Part shown: piece by piece, positions 42,554-52,595 of the stretch | How positions within the stretch are numbered: the stretch's first letter is position 1 | Layout of the letters: each line of letters starts with the position of its first letter | Origin: Pseudobacter sp. | GTDB taxonomy: Bacteria > Bacteroidota > Bacteroidia > Chitinophagales > Chitinophagaceae | Direction of reading: 5' to 3' | NCBI GenBank assembly: GCA_017849455.1 | Contig: JAFIGX010000024.1 | Coordinates: 496,001-560,000, forward strand | DNA: 64,000 nt | The notes under the pieces: model-generated | Databases searched by the model: none | What the model was told of the DNA's origin: nothing | What the model saw: the letters and a program-made list of their open reading frames with translations, nothing else | Position numbers and translations under genes: made by a program

Positions 42554-43651
42554 CTACCTGTTCAGCTCGCCTGTCATCGAACTTTTTTGGGCAACCTTTT
42601 CCGTTTGTTGAACGAGCGACTGAAATATCTCTGCCGCACTCTTACGTACAGCCTTGGAAGCTGCTTGTCCGGCCCACATCACGAGCAGGTCCGTCATTTC
42701 CATTTTCTGCGCATGGCTTCTGAATGGCATGGTGAGCTGTAATTGGAAAGGATAGGCAGGGATCTCCAACCCGGATTGCTTCACCGCTTTCATAAAGGCA
42801 TTGTTGATGCCTCTTGCCCAGCGCCCGGTATAAGACCGTGTGAGCGTTGTATCGATCGCTGAAGCATTTTGCAAAATATGTTTGTGGGCATTTCCCGCCT
42901 GACTTTCATGGCAGGCAAGAAAGGCGCTGCCGATCTGCGCGCCCATGGCGCCCAACAACAGGGCAGCCATGATACCCCGCCCATCAGCAATGGCGCCGGC
43001 AGCCAGCACCGGCAACTGCACGGCATCCGCCACCTGCGGCACCAATGCGAAAGTGCCAACCAGTGGCGGATCATTGTCCGTTATGAAACTTCCGCGATGC
43101 CCGCCTGCTTCGAATCCCTGCGCCGTGATCACATCCACGAATTTATTCTCCAGCAGCAATGCTTCTTCTACACAGGTGGCAGTGCCGATCAGCCTGCAGG
43201 CTGCATTCTTGAGGGTCATGATGCTTTCATCATCAGGTATGCCGAATGTAAAACTCACGACAGGCACTTTTTCCTGTACCAGGATGCCGATCTGTTCTTT
43301 ATAGGAATAGAACCTGACCGACTCCATGGGCGGAACACTGAAAGGGACTTCATATTTTTCAGCCAATACATCCAGGAACTGGCGCATATTGTCGAGCATC
43401 GGTCCGCTGGCAGGAGAGGGATGTGGAAAGGTGAAAAGATTCACTGCAAAAGGCCGGCTGGTAAGGGCTTTCACGGCTTTGATCAGGGAGAGGGTCGTTT
43501 CAGGCGATAATCCCCCTACGGGCAAAGAGCCCAGTCCACCTGCATTCGAGATGGCCGCCACCATTTCAGGGGTGGTGATGCCCAGCATAGGGGCCTGCAC
43601 GATGGGGTATTCGATATTTAGCGTGCTGGTGAGCCGGTTCTGCCATCTCAT
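42554..43651 (-). CDS. Nitronate monooxygenase (2-nitropropane dioxygenase family)
   Basis: The start at 43651 (MRWQNRLTSTLNIEYPIVQAP) gives 365 residues of an FMN-binding TIM barrel. Family signatures include QAPMLGITTPEMVAAISNAGGLGSLPVGGLSPE, VPVVSFTFGIP, DVITAQGFEAGGHRG with the likely catalytic His, PVLAAGAIADGRGIMAALLLGAMGAQIGSAFLA. The enzyme oxidises nitronates such as propionate-3-nitronate with oxygen, protecting against these toxins. An in-frame ATG nine bases upstream (43660) is also possible. It is divergent from the ECF sigma gene. Confidence 0.93.
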   Translation of the reverse strand: MRWQNRLTSTLNIEYPIVQAPMLGITTPEMVAAISNAGGLGSLPVGGLSPETTLSLIKAVKALTSRPFAVNLFTFPHPSPASGPMLDNMRQFLDVLAEKYEVPFSVPPMESVRFYSYKEQIGILVQEKVPVVSFTFGIPDDESIMTLKNAACRLIGTATCVEEALLLENKFVDVITAQGFEAGGHRGSFITDNDPPLVGTFALVPQVADAVQLPVLAAGAIADGRGIMAALLLGAMGAQIGSAFLACHESQAGNAHKHILQNASAIDTTLTRSYTGRWARGINNAFMKAVKQSGLEIPAYPFQLQLTMPFRSHAQKMEMTDLLVMWAGQAASKAVRKSAAEIFQSLVQQTEKVAQKSSMTGELNR

Positions 43652-43753
43652 AAAAAACATTTGTTGCAAGATACGTCCGATCCACTCATCCCATACATCC
43701 CACTCATTCCAGTTCACACATTTTTCGTATTTTCATTTCTTAATTCCGCTGGT

Positions 43754-44326
43754 TTGGCTCATGATGTAGTATATACCGACAAAGTGCTTTTGGACCTTCT
43801 TGCACAGGGCGACAGGAATGCATTCACCATTTTATACCGTCGTTACTGGATGAGTATGTATGATGCTGCATGGAAAAGGTTGAAAAATAACCAGCAGGCA
43901 GAAGACATCGTGCAGGAGATCTTCATCACGCTTTGGACAAGAAGAGCTGAGCTTTCCATCGAACAACTTCCTGCCTACCTGCATACTGCCGTCCGTTTCC
44001 GGGTACTGAATTATATCGAGAGAGACCTCGCCACGTCTTCCGTATATGGGCCCCTGGAAGCCATCACCGCGGCAGAACAGGGCGCCGATTCCGTGCTACT
44101 GGAAAAAGAACTGCATGAGCTGCTCGCTGCCTATATAGCTTCGCTTCCTGAAAAAAGGAGGGCCATCTTTATACTCCATCTAAAAGAAAATCTTTCCACC
44201 CGCGAGATCGCCGACAGGCTGCATATCTCCCAAAAAACCGTTCAGAACCAACTGGGTACTGCCGTTAAAGGTTTGCATACAAAGTTGGCGCCGGTGTTGA
44301 TCGGACTGGCGCTGCTGCAAGGTTGA
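43754..44326 (+). CDS. ECF-type RNA polymerase sigma factor
   Basis: The protein has sigma-70 region 2 (LLDLLAQGDRNAFTILYRRYW ... NNQQAEDIVQEIFITLWTRR) and region 4 (LPEKRRAIFILHLKENLSTREIADRLHISQKTVQNQLGTAVKGL). The start is uncertain: a TTG at 43754 gives the usual length of about 190 residues, whereas the ATG at 43661 adds an unlikely leader that overlaps the divergent promoter. The FecR-type anti-sigma gene follows, then SusC with an STN domain, so substrate binding at the outer membrane probably releases this factor to switch on the uptake locus. Its stop codon lies inside the left arm of a TTGAyAAG-family inverted repeat. Confidence 0.93.
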   Translation: MAHDVVYTDKVLLDLLAQGDRNAFTILYRRYWMSMYDAAWKRLKNNQQAEDIVQEIFITLWTRRAELSIEQLPAYLHTAVRFRVLNYIERDLATSSVYGPLEAITAAEQGADSVLLEKELHELLAAYIASLPEKRRAIFILHLKENLSTREIADRLHISQKTVQNQLGTAVKGLHTKLAPVLIGLALLQG

Positions 44327-44413
44327 TAAGTTAACAAGTTGAAAAGTTGACAAGGAGGTTTCTGAAATACAGGGATACCCTTATCAACTTTTCAACATGT
44401 TAACCCGTCAACC
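44321..44413. repeat. TTGAyAAG-family inverted repeat, copy 3
   Basis: The left arm (44321-44355) overlaps the sigma factor stop codon and pairs with the right arm at 44379-44413. The centre keeps TCTGAAAT as in copy 1. It may act as a partial terminator between the sigma and FecR genes. Confidence 0.6.
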
Positions 44414-44479
44414 CAAAATAATTCCCCCACCTCTTGGGAGATTATCCTTTTCCCGTGACTAGTACTAAACGCTACTTGC

Positions 44480-45706
44480 ATGCCAAGCCCGGACATTCAG
44501 GAAGAACTGGCTTTGCTGGTAAAAAAATACCGGCTTGGAAAAGCTACGCCGGAGGAGATCGCCTTCATCGAACAATATTATGCCTGGTTCGATAAAGAGC
44601 CTTCACCGGTGCAGCAACTCGATGAAATGGAGCGTTCAGCAATGGAGAGCAGGATTTTGACGAAAATAGAGCAGGAAATGGACAGGTCCCTGAAACCCGC
44701 TTCCATCCCACTTTACAGACGATCATTCTTCAGGGTGGCTGCCGCTGCCGCCATCATCATGATATTTTCAGCAGGCATTTACCTGTGGTTCATCCGTACC
44801 CTTCCTTCTAAAACGGCAGGCAACAAGAGCATCGCATCGTTGCAGCAGGATAGGCCGCCCGGCAGGGACGGCGCTATCCTGACACTGGCCGATGGATCGA
44901 CCATTGTGCTCGACAGCATCCAAAATGGGGCCCTGGCCATGCAGGGAAATACCGAAGTGGTGAAACAGGGCAGTCAGCTCCTTTATAATCAGCATAACAA
45001 AGCCGGGAACGGACCAGCCTGGAATACCGTGGCTACACCCCGCGGCAGGCAATATCAACTCGTATTGGCCGATGGCAGCAAAGTATGGCTGAATGCCGCT
45101 TCCTCCCTGCGTTATCCAACGAGCTTTACCGGAAAGGAAAGACGTGTACAGGTTCACGGAGAAGCATATTTCGAGGTGAGCAAAATAACCCTGCCTGATG
45201 ACAGCAGGGAGAAAATGCCTTTTATCGTTGAGGTGCTATCTTCTTCGGGTGATCATATCAGTGAGATAGAAGTGCTTGGAACGCATTTCAACGTGAATGC
45301 CTATGAGGACGAACCGACTGTCAATACCACCTTGCTGGAAGGCAGCGTTCGCGTAAAGCAGGAATCATCGGCATCTGTTATCCTGAAACCAGGTCAGCAG
45401 TCCCAGATATCCGTATCCTCCCAATCCTCAAAATCTCATCAAATCCCGGTTCTGACAGTTGATGTCGACCAGGCTATCGCCTGGAAGAACGGCCATTTTG
45501 AATTCAACGGTAATATCCAGGGCATCATGCGGCAGATCGCACGCTGGTATGATGTGGAGGTAAAATATACAGGCAATGTGACCGGCAAAGCATTCGGAGG
45601 CGCCATTTCGAGAATGGAAAATGTATCACAGGTGCTGAAAATGCTGGAGATGACAGGCAGTATCCATTTTAGTATCGATGGAGACACCATCACCGTGAAA
45701 CCGTAA
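44480..45706 (+). CDS. FecR-family anti-sigma factor
   Basis: The 408-residue protein has a cytoplasmic N-terminal part (about 1-75) that would bind the sigma factor, one membrane helix (about 78-100), a FecR domain (about 170-290: VATPRGRQYQLVLADGSKVWLNAASSLRYP, HGEAYFEV) and a C-terminal DUF4974 domain (FEFNGNIQGIMRQIARWYDVEVKY). It relays the state of the SusC receptor to the ECF sigma factor encoded upstream. A hairpin follows the stop codon. Confidence 0.94.
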   Translation: MPSPDIQEELALLVKKYRLGKATPEEIAFIEQYYAWFDKEPSPVQQLDEMERSAMESRILTKIEQEMDRSLKPASIPLYRRSFFRVAAAAAIIMIFSAGIYLWFIRTLPSKTAGNKSIASLQQDRPPGRDGAILTLADGSTIVLDSIQNGALAMQGNTEVVKQGSQLLYNQHNKAGNGPAWNTVATPRGRQYQLVLADGSKVWLNAASSLRYPTSFTGKERRVQVHGEAYFEVSKITLPDDSREKMPFIVEVLSSSGDHISEIEVLGTHFNVNAYEDEPTVNTTLLEGSVRVKQESSASVILKPGQQSQISVSSQSSKSHQIPVLTVDVDQAIAWKNGHFEFNGNIQGIMRQIARWYDVEVKYTGNVTGKAFGGAISRMENVSQVLKMLEMTGSIHFSIDGDTITVKP

Positions 45707-45714
45707 CCTATCCA

Positions 45715-45733
45715 CAAAAGCGAGCCGCTTTTG
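45715..45733 (+). terminator. Hairpin after the FecR gene
   Basis: CAAAAGCG and CGCTTTTG form a perfect 8-bp stem with a 3-nt loop, 9 bp after the FecR stop codon. No U-tract follows, so termination may be partial, letting sigma/FecR and SusCD be expressed at different levels. Confidence 0.5.
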
Positions 45734-45905
45734 AACATACCTTACCTACTTGTACCGGCTCAACCCATAACCAGCAAACATATCCAAAACAAAGCCGCCC
45801 CGGCTGGAACCCGGAGCGGTGAACGTTTCGATCAAAAGTTATCCGGCACTACTTAGCGGCAGTCCGGAAGGAACTCTCATTGTTAAATCAAAACTGAACG
45901 AAGTT

Positions 45906-48900
45906 ATGCTTTTGCACTCAACTGGCATGCCAGTGGCATGCCGTCGTAGAAAATGGACTGAAAAAATCTTTTTGCAAATGAAATGCACCATGCTCATGAT
46001 CCTGCTGGGATGCCTGCAATTACAGGCAAAAGTGAGCGCCCAGCAGGTAAGCCTGCAGGAGAAGAACGCAGATATCGTGGAGGTCTTCAAGAAGATCCGC
46101 AAACAGACCAACTATCTTTTTGTGTATGATCTGCAGATGATCAAAGCTGCCAAAAAGGTGAGCATCGATCTGAAGAATGTGCCGCTGGCCCAGGCATTGG
46201 ACCAGTGCTTTCATGACCAGCCATTCACCTATACCATCGTCGACCAGACCATCATCGTGAAAGCCAGGCCCGATCCGGGCCCCGGCCCACTTCCCGAAGC
46301 GCCCGCCAATATCACTGTATCGGGATCGGTCACCGATGAACAGGGTAACCCTCTCGCTGGTGTCTCCATTTCGGTAAAAGGAACGGCCAAAGCCGTACAA
46401 ACCGGCCCCGACGGGCATTTCCAGATCAAAGACCTCCCGCCCAATAGTGTGCTCATCTTCACGTATGTGGGCTATTCGAAACAGGAACTAAACCTCAATG
46501 GAAGGACCAGCCTCGATGTCCAGCTCAAACAGGCCAATAATGCGCTCGATGAAATGGTGATCGTGGCCTATGGCAAAACATCGAAAAGGCTGAATACCGG
46601 TTCAGTGGCCAGCATTACGAGCGCCACCATCGCCAATCAACCAGTTACGGATGCACTGGCAGCTTTGCAGGGAAGGGTACCCGGACTGGTGGTGACTTCC
46701 ACCAGCGGTCAGCCCGGCTCCAGCTACCAGGTCCGCATTCGGGGCGAGAATTCCATGAAAAGCGGGAATGAACCGCTGTATATCATCGACGGTGTGCCTT
46801 TTACATCTGCCCCCCTTAACCAGTTCAACGGAGCAGGAGGAAGCCAGAGCCCACTGGCGAGCATCAGCCCGAATGATATCGAACGGATAGATATTCTCAA
46901 AGATGCCGACGCTACCGCCATTTACGGTTCCCGTGCCGCCAATGGCGTGGTGCTCATCACTACTAAAAAAGGGAAAACAGGAAGCACGAAGCTCAACATG
47001 AACGTTTTCACCGGTATCAGCAAAGTGTCGAATATGATCGACATGCTCAATACCGATCAATACCTGGCTTTGCGCAAGGAAGCGTTCGCCAATGATAATA
47101 AAACACCAGATGCTACCAATGCGCCTGATCTGCTGCTGTGGGACCAGAAGCAATCCACCAACTGGCAGAAATTCCTCATCGGCCATACCGCCAAACTAAC
47201 GGAAGCACAGGTCTCCGTATCCGGTGGCAATACGCAAACGAGGTTCCTGCTGAGCAGCACCTATCATCATGAAACAACTGTGATGGGGGGCGACCTGGGA
47301 TATAAACGCGGCGCCGTTCTGCTCAATGCCGATCATACTTCCAAAGACGGTAAATTCAATATCGCCGCTTCGGTAAATTTCACGAGCGATAAGAATAATT
47401 CCATCCCTACCGATGTGACCCAGTATTTCAACCTGGCGCCCAACTACCCCCTGTATGATTCAACCGGTAAATTATACTGGTTCGGAAATGAACAGAACCC
47501 TCTGGCCTATCTGAAAAGGACATACGAAACGAAGACCAGCAACCTGCTGAGCAATGTGGTGCTGCGCTATACGATCCTGCCCGGCCTGCAGGCCAAAGTC
47601 AGCCTGGGTTACACGCAAATGAGAATGCGGCAGGTGCTCACTCTTCCGCAGGAAGCGTTCAATCCTGTGAACTTTAGCGGCAGCCAGGGACAATATGGTT
47701 CTTCCGACCTCAACTCCTACATCATCGAACCACAGCTCGAATATAATACGGACCTCAGCAAAGGGAAGCTGCAGGTACTCGCGGGCACCAGTTGGCAGGA
47801 AGATATTACAGAAGGGAATTACCTCCTGGGCACTGATTATCCCAGTGATGCCCTGCTCAAAAATATGCAGGCGGCCAAATCGCTCGTATCGCGCAATTAC
47901 AACTATGCGAAATACCATTATAATTCGGTGTTCGGCAGGGTGACCTATAACTGGGACCAGAAATATATCCTCAACGGCACTTTCCGCCGGGATGGCTCGT
48001 CGAGGTTCGGGCCCGGTAAACGGTTCGGCAATTTCGGCGCCGTAGGCGCCGCATGGTTGTTTACGAATGAAAAATTCGTGGCCAATAACGTACGCTTCCT
48101 GAGCTTCGGCAAATTACGCGCCAGCTACGGTACCTCCGGTAATGACCAGATCGGCGATTACCAGTACCTCGATACCTGGAGCCCTACCAGCTTTCCCTAT
48201 AGCACCACCGCCCTGTCTGTGACCAGGGTCTATAACCCCAATTATAACTGGGAGGTGAATAAGAAAGCAGAAGTAGCCCTGGAACTGGGTTTCCTCAAAG
48301 ACAGGATACTGTTCACCACCAGTTACTATAATAACCGGTCAGGTAACCAACTGGTGGGTATTACCCTCTCGCCGCAATCCGGCTTCAGTTCCTATATCGG
48401 CAACCTCCCCGCATTGGTAGAGAACGCCGGTTGGGAATTCGAATTGAATACGATCAATGTGAAGAATAAAGACTGGAACTGGACCAGCTCCCTGAATATC
48501 ACAGTGCCCACCAATAAACTGTTACGCTATCCCGGTCTCGATAAATCGGCTGATGCTAACAGTTATATCATCGGTAAATCCATCCGCCTGGTGCGCGGCT
48601 TCCAGTTCCTCGGTATCGATCCGGCCACCGGTCTGGGTAAATACCTGGATAAGAACAACGACGGCTCCATCTCCGACCCACTCGACTTCGTGATGCTGGG
48701 CGATCTGCTGCCGGCCTGGTATGGAGGCTTCCAGAATGAACTGAGCTACGGCCCATTCCAGTTGAGCCTGTTCTTCCAGTATGTAAGCCAGGAAGGGCCC
48801 ATGATCGATTACGGCCCGATGTCGGCCGGCTATGGAACGATGAAGAACAAAGACCTGAGCGCCCTGCAACGCTGGACAAAGAACGGCGATAACACCGGCA

Positions 48901-49244
48901 TCCCGCGCGCGTCCACCACTTCCACCAACGCGGCCTATCTCGACTTCAGGAATAATTATCGCTATTCTTCCGCCGAATGGGGCGATGCTTCATTCCTGCG
49001 ATTGAAGAATGTATCGCTCCGGTACGATCTTTCCCGCTATACCAAACGCTGGAAAATACAGGGATGCAGCATCTACGTGCAGGCACAGAACCTGTTCACC
49101 ATTACACCCTATACAGGTCTCGATCCCGAAGTAAAAGGATTCGACAGGAACTATGTGTCGCCCGTGAATCCTTTCGGCTCCGTGAGGCCACCTGCCACGC
49201 CTGTATTGAAAACATTCACGGCAGGTATCCGTTTGTCGATTTAA
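45906..49244 (+). CDS. SusC-type TonB-linked outer-membrane transporter
   Basis: The ATG at 45906 gives a SusC protein of 1112 residues with the long N-terminus seen in Chitinophagaceae (MLLHSTGMPVACRRRKW, a basic part, then a hydrophobic signal to KVSAQ). Domains follow in order: STN secretin/TonB short domain (about 50-105), carboxypeptidase-regulatory-like domain (about 125-205, GSVTDEQGNPLAGVSISVKG), plug (about 215-330, with LAALQGRVPGLVVTS, IRIRGENS-like sequence and EPLYIIDGVPF), and a large beta-barrel. The STN domain signals to FecR. It forms the core of a nutrient importer with the SusD lipoprotein encoded 21 bp downstream; the substrate may be an oligosaccharide or peptide. Confidence 0.96.
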   Translation: MLLHSTGMPVACRRRKWTEKIFLQMKCTMLMILLGCLQLQAKVSAQQVSLQEKNADIVEVFKKIRKQTNYLFVYDLQMIKAAKKVSIDLKNVPLAQALDQCFHDQPFTYTIVDQTIIVKARPDPGPGPLPEAPANITVSGSVTDEQGNPLAGVSISVKGTAKAVQTGPDGHFQIKDLPPNSVLIFTYVGYSKQELNLNGRTSLDVQLKQANNALDEMVIVAYGKTSKRLNTGSVASITSATIANQPVTDALAALQGRVPGLVVTSTSGQPGSSYQVRIRGENSMKSGNEPLYIIDGVPFTSAPLNQFNGAGGSQSPLASISPNDIERIDILKDADATAIYGSRAANGVVLITTKKGKTGSTKLNMNVFTGISKVSNMIDMLNTDQYLALRKEAFANDNKTPDATNAPDLLLWDQKQSTNWQKFLIGHTAKLTEAQVSVSGGNTQTRFLLSSTYHHETTVMGGDLGYKRGAVLLNADHTSKDGKFNIAASVNFTSDKNNSIPTDVTQYFNLAPNYPLYDSTGKLYWFGNEQNPLAYLKRTYETKTSNLLSNVVLRYTILPGLQAKVSLGYTQMRMRQVLTLPQEAFNPVNFSGSQGQYGSSDLNSYIIEPQLEYNTDLSKGKLQVLAGTSWQEDITEGNYLLGTDYPSDALLKNMQAAKSLVSRNYNYAKYHYNSVFGRVTYNWDQKYILNGTFRRDGSSRFGPGKRFGNFGAVGAAWLFTNEKFVANNVRFLSFGKLRASYGTSGNDQIGDYQYLDTWSPTSFPYSTTALSVTRVYNPNYNWEVNKKAEVALELGFLKDRILFTTSYYNNRSGNQLVGITLSPQSGFSSYIGNLPALVENAGWEFELNTINVKNKDWNWTSSLNITVPTNKLLRYPGLDKSADANSYIIGKSIRLVRGFQFLGIDPATGLGKYLDKNNDGSISDPLDFVMLGDLLPAWYGGFQNELSYGPFQLSLFFQYVSQEGPMIDYGPMSAGYGTMKNKDLSALQRWTKNGDNTGIPRASTTSTNAAYLDFRNNYRYSSAEWGDASFLRLKNVSLRYDLSRYTKRWKIQGCSIYVQAQNLFTITPYTGLDPEVKGFDRNYVSPVNPFGSVRPPATPVLKTFTAGIRLSI

Positions 49245-49265
49245 AAAGCTCTTAAAAATTATTGT

Positions 49266-50663
49266 ATGCAAAGAATCATTGTATATACTTTTCTGGCTGC
49301 GGCACTGATCTCCCTATTCGCCTGCAAGAAATATGTAGAGGTGGAATTGCCACCCAACCAGGTGATCGCCAAAGATGCGTTCAGAGACGATAAAACAGCC
49401 ACGGCCACCATCGCAGGGATCTATTCCAACATGAATTCCTATAGCAATGGATTTGCCAATACCTTCGGCTCCTTCCTTCCCGGTATGAGCGCCGATGAAT
49501 TCTATTATGCGCTGAGCACTGCTTCTTTCGATGCTTTCAAGGAAAATGCACTCCTGAAGGATGAGTCCTATGTGAATAATTTATGGAACCAACCCTATTC
49601 ATTCATTTACCAGGCCAATGCCATCCTTGAAGGTTTGGGCGATCCATCCATTTCAGCCGGCGTAACGGCTGCCGTAAAAAAACAGTTGATGGGCGAGGCG
49701 AAATTCCTTCGCGCTTTCTGTCATTTTTATCTCCTGAATTATTTCGGAGATGTGCCACTGATCACGAATACCGATTATAAAACGAATACCTCCCTTCCGA
49801 GAACGCCTGCTGCAAAAGTGTATGAAGCCATTATCGCCGACCTGAAAGATGCGCAGGACCTGATGGGCGCTGAATATCCCACTGCGGAGAGAACAAGGGC
49901 GAATAAGGCTGTGGCCACTGCATTGCTGGCAAGAGCGTATCTGTATACCGGTAAATGGGCAGAAGCGGAAGCTGCGGCCAGCACCGTGATCGGCAATACC
50001 AAATACCGTTTGCTGAAAGATCTCAACAAGGTTTTCCTGCGCAGCAGTGAAGAAACCCTTCTGCAATTGCAGGCTGTAAATACAGTTACCGGGGCAGGAG
50101 GAATGAATACCTGGGAGGGTTTCAGCATCGTGCCCGCCAGTCCGACCGCCAGGGGATACTATAACCTCCGCAATGAACTGGTACAGGCTTTCGAACCGGG
50201 CGATCTTCGCAAAGCATCCTGGGTGAATACCTATGTTACCGGTGGTAATACTTTTTATTATCCCTACAAATACAAGAACCGCCTGAAATCGCCGGTGGAA
50301 GAATATTCCATGGTGATACGCTTCGCGGAGCAATACCTGGTCCGCGCCGAAGCCCGTGCGCAGCAGAATAAAACAGATGATGCCCTGGCCGATCTCGATA
50401 CGCTCCGCCATCGTGCCGCACTGCCCGACCTGCCTTCCAACCTCGATAAAACGGCCATTCTCAGCGCCGTTGAACAGGAGCGGAGAGTAGAGCTTTTCCT
50501 GGAATGGGGCCACCGCTGGTTCGATCTCAAACGCACCGGCCGCGCTACTGCTGTATTATCGCCCATCAAAACCAAATGGAAACCCACTGCCGTTCTGTAT
50601 CCTATTCCCAATGAGGCCATCCGCACCAACCCGAACCTGGAACAGAATGACGGATATAAATAA
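49266..50663 (+). CDS. SusD/RagB-family surface lipoprotein
   Basis: The 465-residue protein has a lipoprotein signal with lipobox Cys C20 (LFAC, then KKYVEVELPPNQV). It has the SusD alpha-helical layout, including TIAGIYSNMNSY, the helical hairpin with FLRAFCHFYLLNYFGDVPLI, and the terminal RRVELFLEWGHRWFDLKRTGRA and YPIPNEAI that typify RagB/SusD. It acts as the lid and binding subunit of the SusC transporter. The TlpA-like gene follows after 6 bp. Confidence 0.96.
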   Translation: MQRIIVYTFLAAALISLFACKKYVEVELPPNQVIAKDAFRDDKTATATIAGIYSNMNSYSNGFANTFGSFLPGMSADEFYYALSTASFDAFKENALLKDESYVNNLWNQPYSFIYQANAILEGLGDPSISAGVTAAVKKQLMGEAKFLRAFCHFYLLNYFGDVPLITNTDYKTNTSLPRTPAAKVYEAIIADLKDAQDLMGAEYPTAERTRANKAVATALLARAYLYTGKWAEAEAAASTVIGNTKYRLLKDLNKVFLRSSEETLLQLQAVNTVTGAGGMNTWEGFSIVPASPTARGYYNLRNELVQAFEPGDLRKASWVNTYVTGGNTFYYPYKYKNRLKSPVEEYSMVIRFAEQYLVRAEARAQQNKTDDALADLDTLRHRAALPDLPSNLDKTAILSAVEQERRVELFLEWGHRWFDLKRTGRATAVLSPIKTKWKPTAVLYPIPNEAIRTNPNLEQNDGYK

Positions 50664-50669
50664 TCGAAA

Positions 50670-52595
50670 ATGAAAATCACCATTTTTATAAACCTGCTCC
50701 TGCTGCTGATGCTGCAGGGGCAGGCACAAACTGCCCGTGTTTTGATCCAGCCTGCAAGGCCGGAGCGTGGCCAGGCAGTTACTATCACCTACGATGCCGC
50801 CGCTACCGGCAGCATGATCACTGCCGATGCAAAGTCTGTTACCCTTGTCTTTTCCTATTCCAACCTGTACGAGCTGCCTTACCGCATCGAGCTACAAAAG
50901 GTTGGAACAAAATGGCAATCTTCATTTACTGCTCCCCGTTATGCTACTTACGCAACATTCTATTTACAGAGTGGCGAACAAACCGATAAACCTGCGGCTG
51001 ATAAACATTATGAGCTGGTCATCTACGATAAAGACCGCCGGGTAATGAATGGGTATTTGTATGAAGGCTATAGTTTGTCGGCACAGATGGGCAAAGCGCC
51101 TTCACTGGGCGCCCGGCAGGCCGCCCTCTTCGAAAAGGAGCTATCGTTCTATCCTGGTAATTATGAAGCGCGTATCCGCCTGCTCAATTACAAAATGAAC
51201 CAGGCATCCGGTACAGAGAAAGAAAAGTATAGGGAACAGGCCCATGAGATCATCGCCGAAAAATTCAGGGAAGCGCCTGGAAAAATGTCGCTGCTCAATA
51301 AAGTGACCATGGCTTACCTGATCCTGGGAGAGAACAGCCGGCTGGATTCCATCAGGCAGGTGGTGAGAGAAAATTATCCTCATACTGAAGTGGCGTATGA
51401 ATTGCGTACGGCAGAGATCGGCAGGGAAAAGGACGCCACAAAAAAAATGGCGATGCTGAAAGCCGCTCTCAAAGATGAGAAGACCGGCAATGCTTCCTTT
51501 TTCACGGATATGCATGAAATGATGTTCGGGCTATATGCTTCAAAGAAAGATGTGAAGAACGCCCTGGTACATCTGCATAAAATGAGGATCAAACCAGGCC
51601 CTTATTTGCCGCTCACGCTGAAGAAGATCGCCACTGTTCTCTGTGAGAATGGTATTGCGCTCGATACGGCATTGTCTTATGCCAATAAAGCCCTGGGCAA
51701 AGCAGATTCATTCCCGGTGGGGATCATACGCTATTTTGAAGAAACAGGGTATATCCCTTCTTATGTGCCCGATAGTACGAGACAGTCGGCCATCCGCGCA
51801 GCCAAAGGCAATATGCTTTCCCTGATAGCTTCAATTTACTGGAAGCAGGGTAAAACGGCCGATGCCAACCGCACCATGCAAGATGCCATGGCCATTTCCT
51901 CCGACCAGGAAACGATGGCCAATGCTGCGAAGTTTTACACCGAGACCGGCCGGCCGGCCAAAGCATTCGATGCCTGGTGGACGATCCTCATACATGTTCC
52001 TGAAGACACAGCAGCATTCAGCGGAATGAAAAGGACCTATATTACTGCTTTCGGTCAACAGGGGCTCGATGAAAAAATAGCAGAACTGAAAACGATCTGG
52101 CGTGACCAGGTGATGGCTGTCCTGAAAAAAGAAAGGGTCAATATCAAAGCGCCTTCCCTCGAACAGATACAGGACCTCAGCGGCAAACCTGTCGCCTCAG
52201 ACAAGATCACCAATAAAATAATCGTGATCGATTTCTGGGCCACCTGGTGCGTACCCTGTATGAAAGAGATGCCCTATCTGCAAGCGGTGTATGATAAATA
52301 CAGGAACGATCCGCGAGTGAGCTTTCTCGTGATCAACAGCGGCGCACGCAATACCCTGGCCGATGCGCAGAACTGGCCGGGCAATAAGACCTATTCATTC
52401 CCGGTATATTTCAACCCTGATCCGGCACTGGGGGATAAATTCGGGTTCAATGTAATACCGGCCACCTATGTGATCGATCCGGCAGGATATATCCAATTCA
52501 AAACGATCGGCTTCGAAGGACCTGCCATCGAAAATAAATTATCGGCCGCCATTGAATTGTTGCTGAAGGAAAGTGGATCTGTTGGCGCTCACTGA
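50670..52595 (+). CDS. Thioredoxin-domain protein (TlpA-like) with helical repeat region
   Basis: The 641-residue protein has a signal peptide (about 1-20, LQGQAQ). The N-terminal part is a beta domain (about 25-130), the middle (about 140-470) is alpha-helical and TPR-like, and the end (about 495-641) is a thioredoxin/TlpA domain with C527-V-P-C530 in FWATWCVPCMKEMP and the cis-Pro region VIPATYVIDPAG. It should be a periplasmic thiol-disulfide oxidoreductase. Such proteins are often encoded after SusCD in Chitinophagaceae, perhaps to process imported peptides or to fold exported proteins. Its stop codon overlaps the convergent moaCB gene by 7 bp. Confidence 0.9.
   Translation: MKITIFINLLLLLMLQGQAQTARVLIQPARPERGQAVTITYDAAATGSMITADAKSVTLVFSYSNLYELPYRIELQKVGTKWQSSFTAPRYATYATFYLQSGEQTDKPAADKHYELVIYDKDRRVMNGYLYEGYSLSAQMGKAPSLGARQAALFEKELSFYPGNYEARIRLLNYKMNQASGTEKEKYREQAHEIIAEKFREAPGKMSLLNKVTMAYLILGENSRLDSIRQVVRENYPHTEVAYELRTAEIGREKDATKKMAMLKAALKDEKTGNASFFTDMHEMMFGLYASKKDVKNALVHLHKMRIKPGPYLPLTLKKIATVLCENGIALDTALSYANKALGKADSFPVGIIRYFEETGYIPSYVPDSTRQSAIRAAKGNMLSLIASIYWKQGKTADANRTMQDAMAISSDQETMANAAKFYTETGRPAKAFDAWWTILIHVPEDTAAFSGMKRTYITAFGQQGLDEKIAELKTIWRDQVMAVLKKERVNIKAPSLEQIQDLSGKPVASDKITNKIIVIDFWATWCVPCMKEMPYLQAVYDKYRNDPRVSFLVINSGARNTLADAQNWPGNKTYSFPVYFNPDPALGDKFGFNVIPATYVIDPAGYIQFKTIGFEGPAIENKLSAAIELLLKESGSVGAH

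Noticed and set aside
41721..43651. A JetD-type nuclease downstream of jetC
   Set aside because: The two genes here encode a secreted jelly-roll protein and a nitronate monooxygenase; neither has DUF3322/DUF2220 features.
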